A stretch of DNA of 64,000 nucleotides, taken from contig JAACWS010000023.1 in assembly GCA_009991955.1 (NCBI GenBank), positions 1 through 64,000 on the forward strand, given 5' to 3'. The DNA is from Spirochaetales bacterium (GTDB lineage: Bacteria > Spirochaetota > Spirochaetia > DSM-27196 > Salinispiraceae). Of this stretch, positions 8,080-15,786 are shown piece by piece. The notes beneath the pieces are model-generated. The model was not told the origin of the DNA, did no database searches, and was given only the letters and a program-made list of their open reading frames with translations. The translations under genes were made by a program, and so were the position numbers. Each line of letters begins with the position of its first letter. The stretch's first letter is position 1.

Positions 8080-9453
8080 ATGAAACCTAGTAATGCAACT
8101 ATTGGAATAGAAAATCTTTGGTCTCAATACGATGGTGAACCGATATTATGCGGTTTGTCTCTCACCCTTGAACCCGGAGGTCTCTATGGCCTGGTTGGAG
8201 AAAATGGTTCGGGAAAAACAACCTTTGGAAGAGTTTTACAGGGGCTCCTCAGGCCCAACAAGGGTACGATTTGGGGCTTGGGCAGATCTCCGAGAAAGAA
8301 ATTGCACGGGTCCGTTAACAGGCAGGTACAGGGTGTTCCCCAGCACCCTAAAACATTTCCTGGGCTCTCCGTGGGAGATTACTATCGGTTAGTTAGTGGC
8401 AAGGTTCCCAAAGACAAAGAAACTCATACACCCCTATCCTCCCTTTCGATGAGCGGACTCAATCTACTTGGTATTCGTGCTGCCATTCACGCTGGTCCGA
8501 AGCTTCTTTTTCTGGATGAAACCACTGCACCTATGGGTCCCGAAGAAGTCAAGCTTCATTACGCTACCGTTAGAAATTTTACCGACCAAGGGGGCATTGC
8601 TCTCGTAGTCAGTCACCGTTTGCAGGAGCTTATCGATTTCTCCGACGGAATCTTCGTAATTCGCCATGGTAGCCTCGCAGGCTTTTTTCCACCGGGTTCG
8701 AACGCCGTGAATATATCCCATAGTATGTTCGGAAAATCGAATTCAGATGCAGTGTTATCACCCCGGGCCGTGAAGAACCGAATACACCAAGAGCCTATAT
8801 TGCGGGTTTCCAACCTAAGCTTAGGAACGAAAAAGGTGAGTTTTGACCTTTTTCCTGGAGAAATCCACTGTATTCTAGGCATGAAAGAACAGGGGCTCGA
8901 GCTACTGGAAGACTCCCTCGCTGGTTTAGATACAAACGGGCGTGACCACATTCATCCACCCCTTTGGAAGAAAAATTCCGGATTCAGCTATGTTCCTCGC
9001 GACCGTTATGGCAGAGGCCTCTTTCCCGGACTAAGTGTAAGGGAAAATTTCCAAGTACACGGCACTCCAAAAAACCCGCCTTCCCTGCCATCGCATTGGC
9101 TCCACCAACCGATACAGAACTTATCTGGTGGAATGGCTCAAAGACTCATCCTGGACAGAGAAATTCCCAGGGCAGAACATGGCCTTTTAGTGTGTGAACC
9201 TGGCATTGGTCTGGACCAAACTCATAGGGCATACTTACATCAAGCCCTAATAGACCTGCGTAATGAGGGAAAAGGCGTATTGGTATTAACATCCGACCCG
9301 GATGAAGCTCTCTCTTTAGGAGACAGAATCTCTGTTGTACACGATAATGAAATTGTTGCTCAAAGCCAGCCATTCGAAGGATCTAGAGAGTTTTTATCCG
9401 ATCTAATGGTTGGACTCTCGAATACCCTTTCTTCATCTGAGACAGGAACATGA
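8080..9453 (+). CDS. double-domain ABC transporter ATPase (nucleoside/ribose type), one intact composite site
   Basis: Cytoplasmic ATPase of a RbsA/NupO-like importer with two fused nucleotide-binding domains. Domain 1 (about residues 1-220) has a canonical Walker A (GENGSGKTT) and Walker B (LLFLDETTA), but its signature is eroded (SMSGLNLL instead of LSGG). Domain 2 (about 235-457) has the reverse: an intact signature LSGGMAQR but a destroyed Walker A (LGMKEQGLELL). In the head-to-tail sandwich this leaves one complete site (Walker A1 with signature 2). At 457 aa it is shorter than the roughly 500 aa typical of the family. It lies 6 bases after the binding-protein gene and overlaps the first permease by 4 bases. 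Confidence 0.9.
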   Translation: MKPSNATIGIENLWSQYDGEPILCGLSLTLEPGGLYGLVGENGSGKTTFGRVLQGLLRPNKGTIWGLGRSPRKKLHGSVNRQVQGVPQHPKTFPGLSVGDYYRLVSGKVPKDKETHTPLSSLSMSGLNLLGIRAAIHAGPKLLFLDETTAPMGPEEVKLHYATVRNFTDQGGIALVVSHRLQELIDFSDGIFVIRHGSLAGFFPPGSNAVNISHSMFGKSNSDAVLSPRAVKNRIHQEPILRVSNLSLGTKKVSFDLFPGEIHCILGMKEQGLELLEDSLAGLDTNGRDHIHPPLWKKNSGFSYVPRDRYGRGLFPGLSVRENFQVHGTPKNPPSLPSHWLHQPIQNLSGGMAQRLILDREIPRAEHGLLVCEPGIGLDQTHRAYLHQALIDLRNEGKGVLVLTSDPDEALSLGDRISVVHDNEIVAQSQPFEGSREFLSDLMVGLSNTLSSSETGT

Positions 9454-10475
9454 AGAAGTCTTTTAGCTCAATTTTATTGCCCCTGATTTTTGCCTTTGGG
9501 ACCGTAATTCTCCTACTCATCTTGGGCAGTAGCGATCCTTGGGCGAGCATCCAGGCCTTTTTTTTAGGCCCTTTTCGTAACCTATATTTTTTTGGAAACA
9601 TGCTCGATTCTGCTACCTATATAATGCTCACCGGTCTTGGTATCCTTCTCGCCTTCAAAGGTGGGAGCTTCAATTTAGGTGGCGAGGGCCAGGTGTATAC
9701 TGGCGCATTTGTTACAGCACTTTTTCTTGGTTGGATTCCAAGTGCGACCGGTAACTTGGGTGTTGGTCTGGCTTTGGTGCTTGGGATTTGTACTGGAGGT
9801 ACTCTCGCTGGGATTTCGGCTCTACTTCGACGTTACCTTGGGGTTAACGACCTTATTTCTAGCTACTTATTGTCTTTGGGAATTATTCCATTCTACGATA
9901 GCCTCATCGCTGGTCCGTTACGAGATCCTTCGAGTAACCTACTTACAACTCCTGAAATCGACCGAGCGTTCTGGCTACCGAAAATATTAGTACCTTCGAA
10001 CGCCCATATCGGGCTATTCGTAGCTCTCGGTCTAGGGGGATTTTTCTTCTGGCTTCTCCAAGGAACCCGGCGGGGATTCGAACTTCGCCTGTCTGGCTCA
10101 AATCCTTTAGCTGCCCAGTTAGTGGGTGTGTCCGCGTCGACCTATAGTTTTGTGGCCTTTATTTCGAGTGGAGCTCTCCATGGTTTAGCTGGCAGTTTAG
10201 CTGTAACAGGTACCTACCATGCGGCATTGGTCGGGGTTACTTCGGGTTTTGGTTGGAATGGCATCGCCGCGGCCCTGATTGGAAGAAATCATCCTTTGGG
10301 CACCCTTTTAGGAGCGCTATTCTTTGCCTACCTTCAAACTGGTGCTCGCACCGCTATGATCTACACACGCTTTTCTACTGAGCTTGCGATACTTGTGCAA
10401 GGATTTGTCTTCTTATTTATTACCGCGCAAGTTTTTGGAAAAAAGCAAATAAGGGGACGGAGTCTACATGATTGA
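9450..10475 (+). CDS. ABC transporter permease (BMP/nucleoside type, first subunit)
   Basis: Hydrophobic 341-aa membrane protein with about eight to ten segments. It belongs to the branched-chain/ribose-type permease family: the stretch GGSFNLGGEGQVYTGA is the conserved cytoplasmic-loop region seen in nucleoside permeases (NupP-like). Its ATG overlaps the ATPase stop codon, and it overlaps the next permease by 8 bases, so the products are translationally coupled. It should form the channel together with the second permease. Confidence 0.88.
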   Translation: MKKSFSSILLPLIFAFGTVILLLILGSSDPWASIQAFFLGPFRNLYFFGNMLDSATYIMLTGLGILLAFKGGSFNLGGEGQVYTGAFVTALFLGWIPSATGNLGVGLALVLGICTGGTLAGISALLRRYLGVNDLISSYLLSLGIIPFYDSLIAGPLRDPSSNLLTTPEIDRAFWLPKILVPSNAHIGLFVALGLGGFFFWLLQGTRRGFELRLSGSNPLAAQLVGVSASTYSFVAFISSGALHGLAGSLAVTGTYHAALVGVTSGFGWNGIAAALIGRNHPLGTLLGALFFAYLQTGARTAMIYTRFSTELAILVQGFVFLFITAQVFGKKQIRGRSLHD

Positions 10476-11319
10476 CTTTTTCCTCCATTTAGTTTCAAAC
10501 CTAACGCCCCTACTTCTCACCGCCGGTGGTGTAGTCTTTACTGAACTTGCAGGGGTACTGAACATTGGAGCCGAAGGTATGATGGTCTGGGGCGCGTTTT
10601 TTTCCCTGGCAATCTACATTGTTACCGAAAATGTGTACCTGGCCCTTTTCGGGGCCGCCTTGGTGGGAGGACTTGCCGGGGCCTTGGTCGGCATCATGCA
10701 CGTAAGATACAAGGCAAACGTCTTTATTGCCGGGCTTTCGATAAATTTATTCGCATGGGGACTGACTCCAATTCTGGGAAGTCTCTTCTTTGGAATTAAG
10801 GGGGTTATAAGTCTTACTCAATTGGGCCTCGGGCTAGAAGAACTAACGACTGGATTAGGCTGGCTTCAGATTCTCAGCTTTTTTGTGATGGGATTATCGT
10901 GGTTCGTACTTTATCAAACCCGCACCGGTGTCGTGTATCGAGCATTGTATTCAGACTCTGAGGGGGTTGGTAATTTAGGAATTTCGAAGGGTTTTTTCCA
11001 GATCTCGGCCTTAGTAGTTTCCGGAATACTCGCGGGACTCGCCGGTGCAGCCTTGGCATTTCGACTTGGAGCGTATGTGCCAAACATGAGTGCCGGTAGA
11101 GGCTGGATTAGCTTGGTGGTTGTATTCTTAGGAAATATGAACCCCCTGGGTATTCTCATTGCATCAGGGGTTTTCTCGGGTGCCGAATTATTAGCAACTC
11201 AGGCCCAAGAAGGCTTTGGACTCCCAGGAATTTTGAATGGACTTCCTTATCTTATGACCCTATTGGCCCTTGTGGTCTGGGCGGTCGTTCGTAGAGTCAA
11301 TAGTCATCAAAAGCAATAG
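10468..11319 (+). CDS. ABC transporter permease (BMP/nucleoside type, second subunit)
   Basis: 283-aa multi-spanning membrane protein paired with the preceding permease. ELAGVLNIGAEGMMVWGAF is the conserved EAA-like segment of NupQ-type permeases, and GLAGAALAFRLGAYVPNMSAGRGWI is also typical. It is the last gene of the four-gene operon; about 70 bases of untranslated DNA with the start of a probable small RNA follow. Confidence 0.88.
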   Translation: MIDFFLHLVSNLTPLLLTAGGVVFTELAGVLNIGAEGMMVWGAFFSLAIYIVTENVYLALFGAALVGGLAGALVGIMHVRYKANVFIAGLSINLFAWGLTPILGSLFFGIKGVISLTQLGLGLEELTTGLGWLQILSFFVMGLSWFVLYQTRTGVVYRALYSDSEGVGNLGISKGFFQISALVVSGILAGLAGAALAFRLGAYVPNMSAGRGWISLVVVFLGNMNPLGILIASGVFSGAELLATQAQEGFGLPGILNGLPYLMTLLALVVWAVVRRVNSHQKQ

Positions 11320-11360
11320 TACGCACTTGGTGGCCCAGGTACTTCAGTCACTTAGAGGCC

Positions 11361-11389
11361 TTGACCCAATAGGCTAGAAAAACTGATTT
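11361..11389 (+). promoter_or_regulatory. candidate promoter of a small RNA
   Basis: TTGACC (11361-11366), a 17-base spacer, then TGATTT (11384-11389). The -35 is good and the -10 weak. It lies after the permease gene and before a non-coding, foldable stretch that ends in a strong terminator. Confidence 0.3.
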
Positions 11390-11394
11390 TAGTG

Positions 11395-11557
11395 ATGCCC
11401 CCTTGAAGCTAAACCAAGTTTCCAAAAATCCGAGTGTTTTTCAAGGTCTGATACACGAGCTAAAGTTTCAGCCTGCAAGTGACGATACTGTCCTTATGGG
11501 AGGTTGCCCCCTTCCTAAACGGTATGCACCCAGACGTCCAGGCATACCGTTTTTTTA
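11395..11557 (+). ncRNA. candidate structured small RNA, family not recognised
   Basis: This roughly 160-base stretch lacks a credible ORF. It contains a perfect 7-bp inverted repeat CCTTGAA (11401-11407) / TTCAAGG (11440-11446), an inner A5/T5 pair, further short pairings (CTGA/TCAG near 11457-11476), and ends in an 11-bp terminator hairpin. Size and layout would suit a 6S-like or other regulatory RNA, but no family-defining sequence was recognised. It could also be a long 3' untranslated region of the ABC operon. Confidence 0.35.
11517..11557 (+). terminator. intrinsic terminator whose 3' arm is the element attachment core
   Basis: AAACGGTATGC (11517-11527) pairs perfectly with GCATACCGTTT (11542-11552) across a 14-base loop and runs into a T-tract. 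The 3' arm and T-tract lie inside the 21-bp direct repeat that bounds the mobile element, so integration leaves the terminator whole. Confidence 0.85.
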
Positions 11558-11558
11558 T
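11538..11558 (+). repeat. attL core (21-bp direct repeat)
   Basis: Begins CCAGGCATACCG and ends with the T7-A-T tract; identical to 54610-54630. It forms the 3' half of the host terminator hairpin. Confidence 0.8.
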
Positions 11559-11593
11559 GCCCAAATCCTTATCCTGTAAGCACTTAATTTCTC

Positions 11594-11619
11594 TGTAGCC
11601 AGTTTTGTAGCCAATTCAA
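11594..11619 (+). repeat. left integrase arm-type direct repeat
   Basis: A 26-bp sequence starting TGTAGCCAGTTTTG, identical and in the same orientation to 54461-54486, 36 bases inside the left core and directly before the integrase promoter. It contains two copies of TGTAGCCA 12 bp apart. Position and repetition suit integrase arm sites. Confidence 0.65.
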
Positions 11620-11648
11620 TTGCCCATTTGAATACCTGATGTTATAAT
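11620..11648 (+). promoter_or_regulatory. integrase promoter
   Basis: TTGCCC (11620-11625), a 17-base spacer and a perfect TATAAT (11643-11648), abutting the arm repeat. Integrase bound there would be expected to repress its own promoter. Confidence 0.6.
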
Positions 11649-11663
11649 TATTAATACAGGTAA

Positions 11664-12842
11664 ATGGAGATAATGCCAAGGTATAAGCAGAAATTCACAC
11701 TCTATAAACGCCCAAACTCTTCCGGAAAACCTGTGTATTATTACCGGACTTACGATGAAAATGGTAACCGAACAGCAGGTCGATCAACAGGAATGACATC
11801 CAAGGGCGCGGCAGAAGACTACTGCATGGATCTCTATAAAGAAGGGAAACTTGTGCCAAAGCAGACAGAAACCTTTGCCGAGTTCAGCGAAGACTTCTGG
11901 GTGTGGGATAAGTGCACCTACATTCTGCGGTGTAACAATCTGAAGAAACAAAAAAAGTCGGTATCTATTGAACATGCCCGGACCGAACGGGGATACCTCG
12001 TGAATCATATACAGCCCTACTTCGGAGAAAAGAAACTCACTGCTATCTCGAAAGAAGATATAGAAGACTTCATTATCTACCTGAGAAAGAACAAACCGTT
12101 GTCTCCTGGGACAATCAATCACCTGATCAAGATCGTAAAGATCATGTTCGCAGAGGCCAAACGACGGAAACTCATCTATGAAGATCCTTCAATTGAGATC
12201 AGCTATCTGGATGCCCAGGAACAGGAGCGTGGTGTTCTTACATTTCAGGAGGTCGTGGAACTTCTTGATCTTAGGAATATTGATAAATACTGGGATGGCT
12301 GCCTGGTGACCTTCGCAATGAATGTACTTGCAGCTGTAACAGGTATGCGTCGTGGAGAACTGTTAGGTCTGCTAAATGAGAATGTTCACGAAGACCATAT
12401 CCATGTATGTAAAAGTTTCGGAGCTATCACCGGTATAAAACATCAAACTAAGGGTCTCGATGACCGGAGACCACCGATTACGCCGGATGTCTACAAACTT
12501 TTAAAAAGAATAATGAAAGGTGGTCCAAATGGGTATACGTTTTCTCTAAATGATGGGAAAAAGCACTACCCGGAAAACCAGATATTGCTTCGGTACAAAG
12601 ACGCATTAAAGCGATTAGGAATAGATGAAGAAGAACGGAAGGAGCGGAACCTTGTCTTCCATAGCTGGCGACACACCTTCAATACTATTTTGTTGTTAAG
12701 GAAGATCACCGTGCCGAAGATTCAGGCAGTCGTAGGGCACAAAGATAACCGGATGACTGATAATTATGCCCACTTCAGGCTGCAGGACTTCAGCGATGTG
12801 ATCGAAGTTCAATCGGAAATTTTCAAAGGTGAGGTCTCATGA
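11664..12842 (+). CDS. int: tyrosine recombinase / site-specific integrase
   Basis: Phage-type integrase of 392 aa that should catalyse recombination between the 21-bp cores. It has an N-terminal arm-binding region (MPRYKQKFTLYKR), a SAM-like core-binding domain (about 85-185) and a C-terminal catalytic domain with TGMRRGELLGL (Arg near 229), HSWRHTF (His and Arg near 332-335), GHKDNRMTDNY and the nucleophile Tyr near 368. ATG 11673 is an alternative start (MPRYK). It overlaps the excisionase-like gene by 4 bases, and it sits immediately inside attL, reading inward. Confidence 0.93.
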   Translation: MEIMPRYKQKFTLYKRPNSSGKPVYYYRTYDENGNRTAGRSTGMTSKGAAEDYCMDLYKEGKLVPKQTETFAEFSEDFWVWDKCTYILRCNNLKKQKKSVSIEHARTERGYLVNHIQPYFGEKKLTAISKEDIEDFIIYLRKNKPLSPGTINHLIKIVKIMFAEAKRRKLIYEDPSIEISYLDAQEQERGVLTFQEVVELLDLRNIDKYWDGCLVTFAMNVLAAVTGMRRGELLGLLNENVHEDHIHVCKSFGAITGIKHQTKGLDDRRPPITPDVYKLLKRIMKGGPNGYTFSLNDGKKHYPENQILLRYKDALKRLGIDEEERKERNLVFHSWRHTFNTILLLRKITVPKIQAVVGHKDNRMTDNYAHFRLQDFSDVIEVQSEIFKGEVS

Positions 12843-13366
12843 GAGCGGAGCTTGAAAAAGAACTTGAAAAGATTCAACGCAAATACAAGAGACTCCCCTC
12901 CTCCAATGAACGAATACTGTATCTGACTCAGATTGTGAAACAAATGGAACAGCAGCATAAAGAGGACTGGGCCACCTTCCGTCGTCTCCTGGATGAGAAG
13001 AAGCTGGAGCGTGATCCGGTGGATGTTCATAACGACCTTGATGAAGACGAACTGGCCATTGGGAGAGTCAGGCTCTGGCTTGATACTGAGCAAACAGGCT
13101 TTGAAGCTCTCGATTCCTTAAACGATGCTACAGAGAATGATCTTCAGGAAAAACCCCCTGAAAGGAACACCAAACCTTTCGGTGCAACTGAGGACTATAT
13201 GGATATCCAGGAGCTAAGCGAATATATTGGCATGTCCACCAGCACTATTTATTCCTGGTCCTATAGGCACAAAATTCCTTGCTCCCGTTTGGGCAAGCGT
13301 TTAGTATTTTCCCGTAAGGACATAGATGCCTGGATCAAGAAGCGGCAGAAGAAGCAGACTCGTTGA
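12839..13366 (+). CDS. excisionase-like helix-turn-helix protein
   Basis: 175-aa protein translationally coupled to the integrase (ATGA overlap). The N-terminal 90 residues are highly charged and probably coiled-coil; the C-terminal 60 form a MerR/Xis-type winged helix (DIQELSEYIGMSTSTIYSW, then RLGKRLVFSRKDIDAWIKK). This helix-turn-helix class binds DNA next to attachment sites as a recombination directionality factor or acts as a transcriptional regulator. The position favours excision control. The function of the long N-terminal extension is unknown. Confidence 0.75.
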   Translation: MRAELEKELEKIQRKYKRLPSSNERILYLTQIVKQMEQQHKEDWATFRRLLDEKKLERDPVDVHNDLDEDELAIGRVRLWLDTEQTGFEALDSLNDATENDLQEKPPERNTKPFGATEDYMDIQELSEYIGMSTSTIYSWSYRHKIPCSRLGKRLVFSRKDIDAWIKKRQKKQTR

Positions 13367-13379
13367 TGGATGACTGGGA

Positions 13380-14495
13380 ATGATTGATACGATACACATA
13401 GATGTAGGCAATAATTTTTCTGTTGCAGAGATCCACAGCCTTGTAGTGAATCATAGTTCTGTCCCAGGCACCGCAGATAGACCGAATTCCCATTCTTTAT
13501 GGTCAAACAATTATAATGAAACGATTTTTGGTTCCCGTGCATATTGGAGGGAGAACAATTTCAATCCATACAATGTTGAAATAAAGCCGTGGAAAAACGG
13601 ATCAATTCACTGTATTGTGAAAGCCTCGCTTCCGCGTCTTCTTTACAACAATAACTATCCAGAGATAATGACCCAGAATGATTTAGCAGAAGCATTACAG
13701 AAATTACAAAACCTTCTTCCAGTTATAGGACTACATACAGATTTATCAATGGGAAAAGTGATCAGAATTGATCTATTCAAGAACCTGGTCCTTGATCATC
13801 CTTACGAAGCGTATGTTCCTCTTCTAAAGCTACTCCAACCACCGGCCACGCAAATGATGGCTGAAGAAAATGGAATACTTTACACTTCACGGCAAAACCG
13901 TACCCGCCAATGGGCACTATCTATCCACGATAAGACCTGGGAGTTCGCCACCCACGAAAAATACACACCCCGAAGTGAGCAGGATATTGCAAAGCCCCCT
14001 TCCAATACTATGCGCGTTGAATATCGTCTTCTCCATTATAAAAAAACAAGTAAAGTGCTGGGAGATAAGACTGTTGGGGAAGTAATTTCTGATTTCACCT
14101 ACTTGAAAAACTATTACAATGAAACAATTCAAAGACTCCTCTTTGATTTCATTCCACCCCTTCCTGACCAGGATTTAAGCATCCTTGAGAATCTGAAAAC
14201 CCACTATGCCTCAAAAGACAATGGTAAAAAATCCCGATGGAAGCAAAAGCTCCTGGAAACTTACGGTCTTTACGAACTTGTAGCCCGATATGGAAAGGAC
14301 AATATCTTGAATTTCTTCCGGGAAGTCTACGATAAAGACAGCACGGGCCGTTCCGCACTTAGCCGAATTAATGCCGAAATCAGGCAGGCCTGCGTCACTA
14401 TGGAATCATTAAAAGAAATGTCCGAGTTCACCTACCAGAAGCTCTACAATGAACTTTATACCAAGCTTCTCGAATCATCTACAGATCAGGTTTAA
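13380..14495 (+). CDS. probable phage/plasmid replication initiator (II/X-like)
   Basis: 371-aa protein. MIDTIHIDV at the start, PRLLYNNNYPE, a RIDLFKNLVLDHPYEAYV segment and NTMRVEYRLLHYKK follow the pattern of phage/plasmid replication proteins of the gene II/X type, which nick the origin for rolling-circle replication. I identify the family by overall pattern, not by a confirmed HUH motif, so the call is moderate. It lies 13 bases after the excisionase-like gene, probably in the same operon, and converges on the RecA-fold ATPase gene, overlapping its 3' end by 17 bases. Confidence 0.6.
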   Translation: MIDTIHIDVGNNFSVAEIHSLVVNHSSVPGTADRPNSHSLWSNNYNETIFGSRAYWRENNFNPYNVEIKPWKNGSIHCIVKASLPRLLYNNNYPEIMTQNDLAEALQKLQNLLPVIGLHTDLSMGKVIRIDLFKNLVLDHPYEAYVPLLKLLQPPATQMMAEENGILYTSRQNRTRQWALSIHDKTWEFATHEKYTPRSEQDIAKPPSNTMRVEYRLLHYKKTSKVLGDKTVGEVISDFTYLKNYYNETIQRLLFDFIPPLPDQDLSILENLKTHYASKDNGKKSRWKQKLLETYGLYELVARYGKDNILNFFREVYDKDSTGRSALSRINAEIRQACVTMESLKEMSEFTYQKLYNELYTKLLESSTDQV

Positions 14496-15777
14496 ATAAT
14501 GAAGCTGCCCATGTAGCTTCGGGGCCTTGGTCTTTTCGGTTTAAAGAACCCAAAAGTGCTTCTGGTATCAGCTCGCTCCCATCTCCCAGGATACTCAGCC
14601 AGTAATCTTTGGGAACCCTATCGGAACTTCTGGAGTGTAGAGATGTTCCTACTCGTAAATAACTGATATCTAATGGTAACTCGATAGGGTTTGGATCGGT
14701 GGGCAGGATATCATTCTTAAGTATCTGCATTCTGATAACTCCATCCTTAATCAGCTTTCGATCCCGGAAGAGGGATAAGATTATATCGCTTTTAGACACA
14801 ACTATCTCGGGATCAGCAAAATCAGAGATATCGTAACATCCTTTCAGACGTTCTAATGCCTTGCTGTCCTCTTCCTCCTCAGCCTGGTATAGCGCTTTCT
14901 GTTCGCGAAGGATATCCTGATGTTCTTTCTTACGACGGAGAATGTCCTCTTTGAATAACTTCTTATCTTCTTCGGAAATGTCGGCACCATCTATGGCAAT
15001 CATATATTTGACATCTTCTATCGCCTTTTCCCGTTCTCTGAACGCTATATCTTCAAGCTTATCCAATCTGGTAACCTTCCTCTTCCAGATGGTATGACGC
15101 TGTATCTCCTCTCTTTTGATGGCCTGCTTACACCGGTTGTATTCGATCTCGTATACGCAGAATAAAACACAGTTTTCCTGCCGGATCGTTTTCAGAAAAT
15201 CAGAGAAAAACAACATAGTATTGTCCAGTAATTTCCTCCCGGCCTTGTAATCTGAGGAACAAAACGAAGAAATATAATTAAGCCAATCAACAGCCAGAAT
15301 ATCACATGACGGCAAAATAGAAATGACATAGTAGAGACAGTCCCGTAGAGCTTCAAAAGAGAAGGTAGTAAATCTCTCTTTTATGAACTCACGGTCAATT
15401 ATGATCAACTTGCCATAATCCTGATTGGTTTCCAGATCATTGAAACACCGTTGCAAAGCCTTCTTCTCCTGACTGGTGACAGGATCTCGCCCGCGTCCAC
15501 AAAACTGATTCCAGGTCATTCCTCCGCAATAGAAACTCACACTCAGATTATTAAAATGCAATAGAGTCAATCTATCCCAGACCTCTTTTGCAGTCCAATC
15601 CATAGATACGAACACACAGTTGAATCCAGTAATTAGATTTTCATAGAGAATATTTATGGTGAAATGAGACTTGAATGACTGCTTGGCACCTCCCAGCAAA
15701 ATGGATTTTTTGCCGGAGAGAGTTACTTGCTCATCTATTTCCTGAATATTCAATTTCAATGTTCTTGGAGGATTCAT
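14479..15777 (-). CDS. RecA-fold (DnaB/RepA-like) ATPase
   Basis: 432-aa protein resembling small plasmid or phage replicative helicases. A P-loop-like segment GGAKQSFKS (29-37) has Phe where the Walker A consensus has Gly before Lys, a variant seen in some DnaB/KaiC-like proteins. ILAVDWLNYI is a good Walker B with the DnaB-type pattern. Residues 230-320 are rich in Lys and Glu, probably a long coiled coil. It lies downstream of the primase-helicase gene, 9 bases away, in a two-gene minus-strand replication operon. Loading or hexameric helicase activity is inference. Confidence 0.6.
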   Translation of the reverse strand: MNPPRTLKLNIQEIDEQVTLSGKKSILLGGAKQSFKSHFTINILYENLITGFNCVFVSMDWTAKEVWDRLTLLHFNNLSVSFYCGGMTWNQFCGRGRDPVTSQEKKALQRCFNDLETNQDYGKLIIIDREFIKERFTTFSFEALRDCLYYVISILPSCDILAVDWLNYISSFCSSDYKAGRKLLDNTMLFFSDFLKTIRQENCVLFCVYEIEYNRCKQAIKREEIQRHTIWKRKVTRLDKLEDIAFREREKAIEDVKYMIAIDGADISEEDKKLFKEDILRRKKEHQDILREQKALYQAEEEEDSKALERLKGCYDISDFADPEIVVSKSDIILSLFRDRKLIKDGVIRMQILKNDILPTDPNPIELPLDISYLRVGTSLHSRSSDRVPKDYWLSILGDGSELIPEALLGSLNRKDQGPEATWAASLFKPDL

Positions 15778-15786
15778 TTTTTTTCC

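Noticed and set aside
11390-11560. tmRNA or tRNA fragment as the attachment target
   Set aside because: No T-arm, CCA or tag reading frame; the repeat lies in a terminator hairpin.
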